64,000 nucleotides of DNA, taken from Pseudomonadota bacterium (GTDB taxonomy: Bacteria > Myxococcota_A > UBA796 > CAJQPC01). The DNA lies in contig JAAESX010000318.1 of the NCBI GenBank assembly GCA_024228935.1, positions 1 through 64,000 of the forward strand, written 5' to 3'. The position numbers and the translations under genes were made by a program. Shown in pieces: positions 44,801 through 52,588 of this stretch. Within the stretch, counting starts at the first letter, position 1, and each line of letters begins with the position of its first letter. The notes under the pieces were generated by a model that did no database searches, had not been told where the DNA came from, and worked only from the letters and a program-made list of their open reading frames with translations.

Positions 44801-45060
44801 ATCAGTCCGAGCACCCAGACGAGGTCCAGCTGCCGCCAGGGCACGTGGTCGGCGCCGATGCCCTGGGCCTCGCCGAGCTGTGTCCCGCGCTCCCCAGCCG
44901 CGACGCTGACGCGCAGGGCCTCGCGGGGCTCGAAGACGTGGTCCTCGATGCGGATGACGAGCTCGAGCGGGCCGGTCTCGTCGAGCTCGAGGCGCGGGTG
45001 TGCCTCGACCATCGCCTCCAGGCTGTCGACGAGCCCCGGGCACAGGTCGACGTCGCCCAT
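41821..45060 (-). CDS. Large STAND-like ATPase with N-terminal membrane domain and helical repeats
   Basis: From an ATG at 45060 the protein is 1,079 residues. It has a short N-terminal extracytoplasmic-looking segment, about eight membrane segments (residues about 75-340), then a P-loop (VIEGPDGVGKSRFAREVIRR) and Walker B (VAVLIDDLQWADPSSL), as in AfsR/CyaB-like signal-transduction ATPases. TPR-like helical repeats run to the C terminus (LRRARQAASAVDVLFAAFAV). Such proteins sense or integrate signals. The 5' end abuts an RHS remnant on the other strand; the true start may be lost or further upstream. Confidence 0.72.
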   Translation of the reverse strand: MGDVDLCPGLVDSLEAMVEAHPRLELDETGPLELVIRIEDHVFEPREALRVSVAAGERGTQLGEAQGIGADHVPWRQLDLVWVLGLILAALASAIGGQRVRGESRGFLPSTGRVGLGVALGAVFALWAMDWTPMAPALDHPALTPAGLPALAPLIWAVDLAGTLLVVPGVGCALGVLVLGRRLGLQALDRFDLGLLAPGAVAGALGVGLASIPVGMGPDGLFVCAAVGIPGVMLAAASGGVIEDTVHAGIGRGTPRRLFVPLGIATGAALALMPLALSGRLLPLVLLAGCAAAAGVAVLGRTERRLAETSADLSEGVAGSLRSPRYVAGAGRDPGPLVSELRTPGFHQLVIEGPDGVGKSRFAREVIRRLELPGLRVGVGEAEAPAGEGKTAPYAVLSVALGQVLGEHLELAAVQARESALSEAAGAASEAALEVLPGVGVLLSLGDGRDAESLTVERLRRDVTRAVRDALQTGPVAVLIDDLQWADPSSLGLLGHLHAMLTEPDEPPPHPFVLVLVQRPDDGPHQELSDPEHRLVLEPFSAGEVAELLLAAGMNAQDGFASTVADRVGGRPRHLRELEEMRIARIDDPRRRLLLQAAASCGRTFPTEALASGLGWTRIEVLSELAEIERTVGLIEDLDDDERFRFRTELTRQVLAASAQLEGGGPRKVIREFHRRVVDHLSGLESAPLGDLVMHALHGGDATRGAAARYAVLAAEQSARQGALPEAVDNIEIARRLGPHLDQASADRLDLVEARVLRRGETSDQRRAIALFRRLVESPHVDALEVVNSWFFTAFSLRGKSDLSALIEEIHGVRERLDDASQHSLVEAVCDFYNALARSEARGIRPGPDADLAEELQVQLDRLRPLEPSRDRDLLLARVLQAQASRLADHDTYLAVSRESLELKERHGDLAGQAITMGMLANYFLWWAAEPDPAEARRWLEKDLEQVDRMGDMGARSSILNRMALSYGMEGRPNQALDNAVMALRRARQAASAVDVLFAAFAVIRYASEVGALEQVDRVGNKLVQPPEHWPWSSAEELLDDVPKGILEARGEELSELGPALDEVGADTTWRTRLEALLR

Positions 45061-45092
45061 ACACTCCACCCGGGTGCCGGCGACGGAGCGGG

Positions 45093-47413
45093 CCGGCACG
45101 ACTTCACGTACGACGACTGCGGCCGCGTGGCGGTCCGCGACACCTCGATCGATGGCGGGACGGCCCGGACGACGGAGTGGACATGGGCGGATGATGGCGC
45201 CCTGGCCACGGTCGAACTTCCGTCCGGACGGACGCTCGACTACATCCGCGTCCCGATAGGCAGTGGCACCAGCGGGGTCGACCATGTCGTCGTTCGGATT
45301 GACCTGAACGGCACGATGGCGGCCCAGGTCAACGGCCGCGATTGGATGCACCGGCCCGTGGACATCGCCGGGCCGGCAGGATTGATCCATCGGCAATGGG
45401 ACGCGATGGGCCGGCTCAAGAGCCGCGTCGCAGGCGCCACGGAGTGGTGGGGCTCGTTCGACGACCGCGGCCGCCTGTTCACCGAGACGGTCACCGCGCC
45501 GTCCGCCGGCACTTGGACCAACCACTACACCTACGAGGAGCCGGGCTGGCTCGTCTTGGAGCAGCGTGGCCGGACCGGCGAGACGCTGCAGTACGTCTAT
45601 GACAACGCGGGGAACCGAACGGAGCGCTGGCTGAACGGGACGCTGGACCAGACCATCACCTGGGACGGCTCGAACGCCACGCACGTCGACGGGACGGCGC
45701 TCTTGCACGACGACTGGGAACAGGTCGACACCGACCAGAACGGCTTCGTCTACACCCGCGACAGCCGTGGGCAGGTGGCGGGCATCTCGGATGGCACGAC
45801 CGACCTGGTAGAGCTCGTCCGCGATGGGCGCGGCCTCGCTATCCACGAGGACGACGGAGGCGCGAACGCCCGTTTGACCACGTGGGGCCTCGGCATGGGC
45901 CAACTTCCACTGGAGGTGCGCGCTTCGGACGGCAATGACCTGACCTACCTACAGATCGCTGGTGAGTGGGTGGGCGTTGCCGAGGGCGTCGGCACCATGT
46001 CGACCACCCATCCGGTGGTCACCGACCACAACGCCAACGTCATCTCGTTCGGCAGCGAGGAGCTTGAGCGCGATTCGGCGTTCGGTACGGGCCCGACCGA
46101 GGCAGCAGACGCCGAGGAGCGGTTCCTGTTCGGGCGGCTCGCCGCGCTACCCGATGTTCCTGGCGTGATGCTGGCGCAGCAGCGGCTGTACGACGGCGAC
46201 ACTGGCCGGTTCCTGGCGCCTGACCCGATCGGGCTCGAAGGAGGGATGCACCGTTCGCGGTACGTGTCGAACCTGCCGACAGGCTGGATCGATCCGACGG
46301 GACTGGCGGGCTGGACGGAGACGGACGAGTGGGAGATGGTGATGGCCGGAGCGGCCACGATGAAGTCTGGCGACGGAGTGAAGTTCAGCAAGTTCACCAA
46401 CTTCTTCGCAGTGGAGAACTCGGCGCCCGACTGGGCAGGGCTGCAGGACGGCTTCGAGTCACTCGGCGGCGACCGCAACCCGCTGCACTCAGGCGACATC
46501 AAGTCGTTCATGAAGGAGGCTCAGTACCACTCGAAGGAGCACGGAACGCAACAACGGGGGTTCCGACGAACAGGCAACTTCCGCCAGGGCGTCGGGGACC
46601 GTCAGTACAACCGGCGCCAACGTCGGAGCGGCCGCAAGCATCGGCGAGCCGTTCGGCGCGGGACGGTGATGTTGGATGCCTTGGATGACATGGATCCCGG
46701 GCTCTCGCCCGAGCTCAAGGCGGCCCTCGGCACGGTTGGACCGCAAGCCTACGCCGGAGAGGGCGGAGGAGGTCCGACAGCAAACGAACCACACCCCGGC
46801 TTCGACGCTCCGATCTACCTTGACGAACCACACGTCTACGGGACCGCGCCTGCGCCCCTGAGCCCCCCCGCCGGAACTGCGGCGAGGGCAGGCGCCCCAG
46901 CCCGAGCTGCCGCCGCCGCCTGGGCTATCAACGAGTACGGAAACGCGACTCAGACCACCCAGTGGCTGCCCTCGGCTTCGAGTCCACACGCGCCCTATGC
47001 GGAAGAGGACTTTACGAAGTGCAACCTCTTCTTCCACGAGGCGTTCAGCACCGGCGCCGGTGTAGAACTCCCTCAGACGCTCCGCTTTTCGATAACCGAA
47101 GACGGGCTGAAGACGTACCGGAGCCCAGCTACCGCTGCCGAGCTGCGGAGTCCGTTAATCCCCCCGGCTATTCTCCTACTCGACGGACAAGTCCACCGTG
47201 GAACTGGGTACAGCGGTCGTCCAGCGAGGCCACGTCATGTTGGTCACCGAGGAGATCTTCGACGCCCGCGGCAACCACGAGGACTGGCGGCTCACCTATG
47301 CTGGCGCAGCTGGTACAGGAAGCACAAACGGACTGAAACAGAAGAGGCTAAGTGATTTCTACGTCAATGGCCGGACCCCTGATTTGGTCTTCCGCACGGA
47401 CCGAGGTCCGTAG
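45093..47413 (+). pseudogene. RHS-repeat polymorphic toxin, 5'-truncated, with papain-like C-terminal domain (one frameshift)
   Basis: RHS/YD repeats begin abruptly (HDFTYDDCGRVAVRDTS) next to the antisense ATPase start, with no credible start codon. The RHS core ends with RFLAPDPIGLEGG and NLPTGWIDPTGL near 46,300, the usual boundary before a variable toxin. The C-terminal region holds KCNLFFHEAFSTGAGVELP and, after a frameshift in six Cs at 47160-47165, GTAVVQRGHVMLVTEEI. A Cys in CNxF and a His in GHV fit an NlpC/P60-like papain-fold amidase or peptidase. A peptidoglycan target is inferred. The 3' 900 bases look less GC-rich than the surroundings, as expected for an exchangeable toxin tip. 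Confidence 0.68.
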
Positions 47414-47419
47414 TCAAGC

Positions 47420-47830
47420 ATGACACCGATGCTCGCACTCGCATGCGCGTCTATCCAAGGCTAGGAGCCCTATGAGAACGCCGGCTACTGTCCCGATTGT
47501 GTGGACGTCGACGCCGACTTCCAGCGGCTCGTTGAAGCAAGAGACCTGCACGTCGATGCCGCCACCTGCCTTGCCGGCTGCCCGGGCATTCGACCACGCA
47601 TGTACCACATCGTGGAGTCGTCGAAGTCGGCAGCCGAAGTGGCCGTCGCACTCGACGTCCTGAATCAGGAGCGGGCGGCCAGCGACCGACCGCTCTTCCT
47701 GGCCGCCCTCCAACACGAAGCTCCGCGGGTCCGGCGTCAGGCGGCGCTCGGCCTCCGATCGACCGAACTGCAAGCCGAGGAACATCAGGACGAACTCGCC
47801 GCCGCCCTGGCGTGCACCACCCCCGACTGA
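47420..47830 (+). pseudogene. Putative immunity lipoprotein interrupted by an in-frame TAG
   Basis: ATG at 47420 gives MTPMLALACASIQG, a lipobox leader like others in this window, then TAG at 47462-47464. The same frame continues open to 47830 with EPYENAGYCPDCVDVDADFQ, LHVDAATCLAGCPGI and a helical, HEAT-like end (APRVRRQAALGLRSTELQAE). Its place seven bases after the RHS toxin gene suggests the immunity protein, and a lipoprotein would suit a toxin acting in the periplasm. A single base change explains the amber codon. Translation could otherwise restart at GTG 47501. Confidence 0.62.
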
Positions 47831-48104
47831 CCCCACCCCCGGCACCGCACCCCCCCCCCGCAGCTACAACCCGATTGTGTGGTTCCTGGTGGCTTCTACG
47901 GGCACGACTCCGCCAGACGCCGAGCGGCGTCGGAGGATGGTCCTGACGTGACCAGAAGTGGGAGAGTCGCTCTTGGCACCGACCCATCGCGCGGTGCGGG
48001 GAACGATGGGGAACATGTTCCCCGCGTCGGCCGTCTTGGGCCGTTTCGGGCCGCTCTGCGGGCGATTGCCGGCAGGTAAGTGGCTGAAATCACGTAAGAG
48101 AGCT
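47831..48104. other. Spacer with C10 tract, possible coding remnant and nested palindrome
   Basis: The 274 bases contain ten consecutive Cs (47850-47859), a short frame after it (SYNPIVWFLVASTGTTPPDA and on to a stop at about 47,950) that looks like the tail of a lost gene, and the palindrome at 47996-48025. The string cccgattgtgtgg occurs here and again near 47,491. Confidence 0.4.
47996..48025. promoter_or_regulatory. Nested palindrome around GGGGAACATGTTCCCC
   Basis: GGGGAACATGTTCCCC (48008-48023) is a perfect 16-bp palindrome. An outer pair, GCGGGGAAC (47996-48004) and GTTCCCCGC (48017-48025), uses the same right arm. It may be a dimeric regulator site or a recombination relic. It lies in a spacer between two broken genes. 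Confidence 0.45.
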
Positions 48105-48733
48105 CTACCCCCAGTAGAACGCGATGCCGTGCTGCCAGATGAACATGTTCCTCGAGCTGTCCGCGGGGTTGCGTGCCCACTGGAACCCCAGGGTGGGAGC
48201 GATCGTCAGCGGCTCGGTGTGCCAGGCGAACCCGAAGGTCTGGCCCGGCAGTAGCCGGGTGTCCGGCGCGGCTCCCTTGCTCCAGGTGTGCTGGAGCGAC
48301 AGGCGCGGGATGAGCATCAGCTCGTGGCCGCGGCGGGTGTTGACCCCGATGTAGAGCGGAACCTGGGCGGTGAGCGCCTGCCCGTGGATGCCGCTCATCC
48401 GGTAGTCGTCCCAGGCGAACGCGGTCCCGATGGAGACGTCGACCCCGGAGTAGGCGCTCGGTGCGCGGTGCAGCCGGTACTTCACGTCGGCCTGGGGTGG
48501 ATCCAGACTGCCCAGAACGCCCACGCGCCCGCTGTGTACCCGACCTCCAGATCGTCGGTGATGCCTACCCGGACGCCGGTGTCCTGACGGAGGATCGGCC
48601 CTGCGGCGGGGCTGGCGTCCACCCAGCCTCCCTCGTTCGAGATGTGCCACTCGACCTCGCCCTGATCCAGGGTTCGGGCCGTGCCCAGGCCACTCGTCGT
48701 CGCGCACGCGACCAGCAGGCTCAGAAGACCCAT
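48105..48733 (-). pseudogene. Outer-membrane-type lipoprotein, frameshifted
   Basis: The first frame from 48733 begins MGLLSLLVACATTSGLG (lipobox) and continues through DTGVRVGITDDLEVGYTAGA. Near 48,490 the reading moves to another frame that gives VKYRLHRAPSAYSGVDVSIG, alternating barrel-like strands and the end MFIWQHGIAFYWG at 48105. The strand pattern is that of a beta-barrel surface protein. The join may also lack sequence. The start overlaps the preceding gene by 13 bases. Confidence 0.62.
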
Positions 48734-49284
48734 GAGCCCGTCTCCGAGACGTAGACCGCGCCCGAGCACATCTCCTGATCCGTCTCCCACGACAGGTCGT
48801 CGTAGGGGTTCATCCAGGTGCACTCGATGTAGAGCTCTTCCCCGGGTGCCAGCGTCGTGGGCTCGGCGAACCAGTAGTCGGCCGGGGTCGCTCTCCAGCG
48901 GGACCTGGTCGCTCTCGTCTCCGAGCGGCATGTCCTGCTCGAGCCAGCCCACGAGGACGTCGAGCTCGTCCTGCGAGAGGCTGCGGTCCGTGGCGTAGTC
49001 CTTTCCGCAGCAGTCCTCAGCGGCATCTCCCCGCGGACGACGGCCTCGTAGACCGGCTGGGCCATGGCCTCGACGTCCGCGTAGGTGGTGAGCGGGAAAG
49101 GAGCGGCCTCGCCGTCGGCATGGCAAGCCCCGCATTTCGCCGCCACGATCGGCTCGGCGTCGGCGTACCAGGTGACCTCCCGGTCCACTGGCGAGGCGGT
49201 GAGCGAGGTCGGGTCGTCGCAGTACTGGAGGTCCAGCACTCCGTCGTTTCCGTACCTGCAGGCGAGAAGGCTCAGCAGTGTCAT
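48721..49284 (-). pseudogene. Remnant of a cytochrome c - copper type II monooxygenase-like lipoprotein
   Basis: The start is a lipobox leader (MTLLSLLAC). IVAAKCGACHADGEAAPFPL is a c-type haem site followed by the usual LTTYADVEAMAQPVYEAV. Near 49,020 the frame shifts to DYATDRSLSQDELDVLVGWL, and near 48,890 it shifts again to the last part of a Cu2-type monooxygenase (PGEELYIECTWMNPYDDLSW, TDQEMCSGAVYV). From memory of the family, some 250 or more residues with the copper ligands should lie between the last two parts and are absent. A 10-bp direct repeat (48886-48895 and 48907-48916) flanks the second junction. Confidence 0.6.
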
Positions 49285-49323
49285 GCGGCTTCGATACGCC
49301 AACCGCGAGGACCCGAAACGGAA

Positions 49324-50679
49324 TCAGTCGCAGGCGTCCAGATCGAGTCCGGCTTCGGTCAGGGCCCGAGGCGAGCGGGCATCTGCCGCCGTGATGGCGT
49401 CGAGGTCCAGTCGCTCGACGGAGACGCCGAGCTCATCCTCGATCGCATCGAAGAACAGGTTGCCGAAGGCGGCGTAGCCCGTGTCGGTGAAGTGCACGCC
49501 GTCGAGAGACAGGAGCCCCCCGTACCGTTGGGTGCTCAGCTGCTGGCCGTCGCTCTCGAGCCCGAACTCACCCAGGTCCTCGGCGTACTGCCAGGCGTCG
49601 ACGACGTGGATCTGCGGGTAGTCCGCGGCCAGCTCGTCGAGCCGGGCGTTGTAGCGAACTGTGATGGCATCGGCCTCGTCGACCTTGGCCTGTTCGCTCA
49701 CCGGGTCGTCGGCGCGCGCGACCTGGTCCTTCGCCGCCGGCAGGAGGCCAGGGCGAGGGGAGTTCGCGAGGAACACCTCGGCGTCACTCTCGGAGAGCTG
49801 GTCCAGGAGCCGCAGGATGTCGGCCTCCCACGTGTCCTCGTCCGTGATCATGTTCAGGTCGACGTGGCCGTTCAGCACCACGGCGCCGATGAGGTCGTTG
49901 CCGTAGGTGTCGAAGCAGAGGACCAGCGTCGGGTCCTGCTCGAGCACGAGCTCCACCGGCGTGATGGGGATCGAGTCGTTCAGGCCGCCGTACGGGTCGA
50001 GCACCATGTGGGCGACGAAGCCCTTGGTGAAGTCGTCGGTCACGGGCTCGGTGAGGTCACTGACCTGGAAACCGCCGACCGCCGCGTTGTGGACGACCAG
50101 GTCTGGATCGATGCGCCCCAGGTCGTAGCGGAAGTTGTTGTCTTCGTCGTTGAGGACGTTGAGGACGTCGATCGCGGCGTCGGTGACGTGCTTCACGACG
50201 GCTGGGCTGGTGCACTCGGGGGCCGGACCGATGTCGTCGGGGGTGATGGTCGGGAAGAGGGGGTCGACGAGCAGCGGGATGCCGTAGTGGGCGCCGACCT
50301 GGCGCGTCATCTGGGCGCCGGGGGACATCAGGTTCGCGTGGAACGTGGGCACCCCGTCCTGGACGCCCTGGGTCAGGCTGGCGCCGATGCCGACCACGCG
50401 GTCGAACAGCGGGTCGGCGGTGGGGGCGACGGTCAGGGGCCCGGCGAAGATCTCCAGGTCTTCGGAGTACACCAGGACGTCGTGCTCGCCGGCGAGGGCG
50501 CCCTGGAAGACAGCCGTGACCTGTGTGCCGTCCTGTTGGAGGTCGTACGCCAGGGCACCGCCGACCGTGATGCGGTCGACGGGGACGTCGGTGGTGAGCT
50601 CGATGGGCACGTGGCCGAAGCCGGGTGCGTCCACGGTGGTCAGCTCGGCGCCGGGGGCGCATGCGAAGAGGAGGAGCAT
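49324..50679 (-). CDS. SGNH-hydrolase lipoprotein
   Basis: The 451-residue protein starts MLLLFAC (lipobox) at an ATG overlapping the sulfatase stop. After an Ig-like N-terminal region come the SGNH blocks: VGIGASLTQGVQDG (nucleophile Ser), DTYGNDLIG (the Asn block) and LDGVHFTDTGYAAFG (Asp-His). It is a probable secreted esterase or lipase, coupled to the upstream sulfatase-fold enzyme. Confidence 0.84.
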   Translation of the reverse strand: MLLLFACAPGAELTTVDAPGFGHVPIELTTDVPVDRITVGGALAYDLQQDGTQVTAVFQGALAGEHDVLVYSEDLEIFAGPLTVAPTADPLFDRVVGIGASLTQGVQDGVPTFHANLMSPGAQMTRQVGAHYGIPLLVDPLFPTITPDDIGPAPECTSPAVVKHVTDAAIDVLNVLNDEDNNFRYDLGRIDPDLVVHNAAVGGFQVSDLTEPVTDDFTKGFVAHMVLDPYGGLNDSIPITPVELVLEQDPTLVLCFDTYGNDLIGAVVLNGHVDLNMITDEDTWEADILRLLDQLSESDAEVFLANSPRPGLLPAAKDQVARADDPVSEQAKVDEADAITVRYNARLDELAADYPQIHVVDAWQYAEDLGEFGLESDGQQLSTQRYGGLLSLDGVHFTDTGYAAFGNLFFDAIEDELGVSVERLDLDAITAADARSPRALTEAGLDLDACD

Positions 50680-51941
50680 CACTCTACGTACCCTGCGGCG
50701 CGGAGGCGCTCCAGCAGCGCCGGGTCCATCTCGACGGGTGCCGCGGCCGAGGCCTGGGCTGCCGCGACCAGCTCGCTCAGGGGATCACAGGCGACGTCGA
50801 CGGGAGCCAGCTCGCCGGGGTCCGCCGCCAGGTCCACGCGCGTGCAGGCGCCTTCGGTCCAGGTCCACTTCACGTCGTCCTCCCAGCGCGCCACCGAGGT
50901 GTGCACGCCCTTGGTGCCTGAGCTCAGGTTGGACCACAACAGGTCGGGGTAGGCGACCGATTCGGCCGGAGCGAGCTGCGAGGGGAGCGCGCCGTCCCGC
51001 ACCACGTGGAACGCGTGCAGGCTGGCGAGCTCGGCGGGCAGCTCGATGGCTGGCGAGGTCAGCATGAAGACCCGCTGGTTCGGCTCCCACAGGTACCGGC
51101 CGTGATCGACCAGCCCGTGCTCTCCGAGGAACTCACCATGGTCGGAGACCACGACCAGGCGCCTGGGGCCATCTCGCGTCGCGTCCAGCCGCGCGAGCAC
51201 GCCGTCGAGCACCTCGTCCGCCCGGTACAGGCCGTAGTCGTAGCCGTTCTGCGCTCGGTCGAGATGGTCCTCGAGCTCCGCGCCGGTCCAAGCGCCGCTG
51301 TAGACCTGCTTCATCCAGGGCCGATGCTCGGGCTGCGCTTGCACCCAGTCGAGTCCCGGGGGCACCGCAGACCAGGGCTGGTGCGCGTCGGCGATGTTCA
51401 CGAACAGGAAGAGAGGCTCCTCCTTCGGCGCGAGCGCAAGGATGTCGTCGACCGCCGCGAGCATGTCGGCTCCCCACAGCTGGCCCATCTCGGCGGCCGC
51501 GCGCCCTTTCTTGAAGCCGCGGAAGAGGCCGGCCTCGCCGCTGACCACCGGGTTTCCGGAGAGGATGGCGGTGAAGTAGCCGGACTCCTGGAAGTGCTCG
51601 GCGAGGGTGGGAAGCGTGTCCGTCAGCGGGCGGATCCGCATCGTCCCCATCAGCGGCTGGCCCGTGTCCGGGAGGCTGTGTGCCCCGTGCCGCACGACCG
51701 GCTGGCCTGTGAAGAACGAGGCGTGGCTCGGCAGGGTCCAGTCGCCGGAGCTCACCAGGTCGCAGCTGATGCCTGCCCCGGAGGCGACCAGGCGGTCGAG
51801 CGTGGGCGTCGTCGGCCGGTCGTACCCGCAAGCGGACACGTGGTCGGCACGGGCGGTGTCGAGCACCACGAACACCACGTCTGGAGCCCGCTCGGGCTCT
51901 TGCGGCGGGGGTGAGGAGCAGGCCAGGAGGAGGAGGAGCAC
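50679..51941 (-). CDS. Sulfatase/alkaline-phosphatase-superfamily lipoprotein with Thr nucleophile
   Basis: The 420-residue protein begins MLLLLLACSS (lipobox). DVVFVVLDTARADHVSACGY supplies the metal-binding Asp residues, DWTLPSHASFFTG is the nucleophile loop, and VVVSDHGEFLGEHG the later Asp-His. In true sulfatases this loop has C/S-x-P-x-R for formylglycine; here the position is Thr and the Arg is His. That points to a phospho- or other ester hydrolase or transferase rather than a classical sulfatase. Only 23 bp separate its start from the divergent amidotransferase gene. Confidence 0.83.
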   Translation of the reverse strand: MLLLLLACSSPPPQEPERAPDVVFVVLDTARADHVSACGYDRPTTPTLDRLVASGAGISCDLVSSGDWTLPSHASFFTGQPVVRHGAHSLPDTGQPLMGTMRIRPLTDTLPTLAEHFQESGYFTAILSGNPVVSGEAGLFRGFKKGRAAAEMGQLWGADMLAAVDDILALAPKEEPLFLFVNIADAHQPWSAVPPGLDWVQAQPEHRPWMKQVYSGAWTGAELEDHLDRAQNGYDYGLYRADEVLDGVLARLDATRDGPRRLVVVSDHGEFLGEHGLVDHGRYLWEPNQRVFMLTSPAIELPAELASLHAFHVVRDGALPSQLAPAESVAYPDLLWSNLSSGTKGVHTSVARWEDDVKWTWTEGACTRVDLAADPGELAPVDVACDPLSELVAAAQASAAAPVEMDPALLERLRAAGYVE

Positions 51942-51964
51942 GGGCGCATGCTACAGGCTGGGCC

Positions 51965-52588
51965 ATGGCGTTGTGGGTCATCGAGACCGGGGTTCCCCGG
52001 GAGCGCATCGAAGCTGCTCGCGGGCGGTTCGCGGACATGTTCCAGGTCGCGCTGGGGCCGTGTCGGGTCGCGGACGCCCAGCTGGGTGAGAGGCCCACGG
52101 GCCCGATCGACGGCGTCGTCATCTCCGGGAGCCCCAGCAGCGTGCCCGATCGAGAGCCCTGGTCCGAGGCGCTCGCGGAGTGGATTCGGGAGAACGCGGG
52201 GCGGTTCCAGATGCTCGGGGTCTGCTACGGCCACCAGCTCATGGCGCACGCGCTCGGGGGCGAGGTGCGCACGATGCCGGATGGACCCGAGCTGGGCACG
52301 TTCCGGCTCGAGCAGCTCGATGGGGACTGGTTCGAGGTGGGTGAGCTCGCTCATGAGGTCCACTTCGACGAGGTGGTCACGCCGCCCCCGAGCGCCCGGG
52401 TCCTGGCGCGCTCGGAGCGCTGTCCGGTCCAGGCCCTGGCGTACGACGACTGGGGTCGCTCGGTGCAGTTCCATCCGGAGTTCGACGCCGAGGTCATGCG
52501 GGTGTACGGCGGCGTGTACGAGGTCGACGTGGACGTGACCGCGTTCGATGCGGGGGCGGTGCTCCGCCACTGGCGCGCGCGGATCTGA
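51965..52588 (+). CDS. Class I glutamine amidotransferase, GMP-synthase-like
   Basis: The 207-residue protein has IDGVVISGSPSSV (oxyanion strand), LGVCYGHQLMAHALGG with the nucleophile Cys, and SVQFHPEFD with the catalytic His-Glu. No synthase domain follows, so it belongs to the stand-alone GuaA-N-like group, some of which act as gamma-glutamyl hydrolases or peptidases. Its ATG lies 23 bp from the divergent sulfatase start. Confidence 0.87.
   Translation: MALWVIETGVPRERIEAARGRFADMFQVALGPCRVADAQLGERPTGPIDGVVISGSPSSVPDREPWSEALAEWIRENAGRFQMLGVCYGHQLMAHALGGEVRTMPDGPELGTFRLEQLDGDWFEVGELAHEVHFDEVVTPPPSARVLARSERCPVQALAYDDWGRSVQFHPEFDAEVMRVYGGVYEVDVDVTAFDAGAVLRHWRARI

Noticed and set aside
41821..45903. 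A 1,360-codon minus-strand frame as one protein
   Set aside because: The first 281 codons are antisense to clear RHS repeats; the ATPase is better started at 45060.
41974..47355. A 1,793-codon plus-strand frame as one giant protein
   Set aside because: Its first 1,000 codons are the antisense of the ATPase gene and have shadow composition; only the RHS part from about 45,093 is real.
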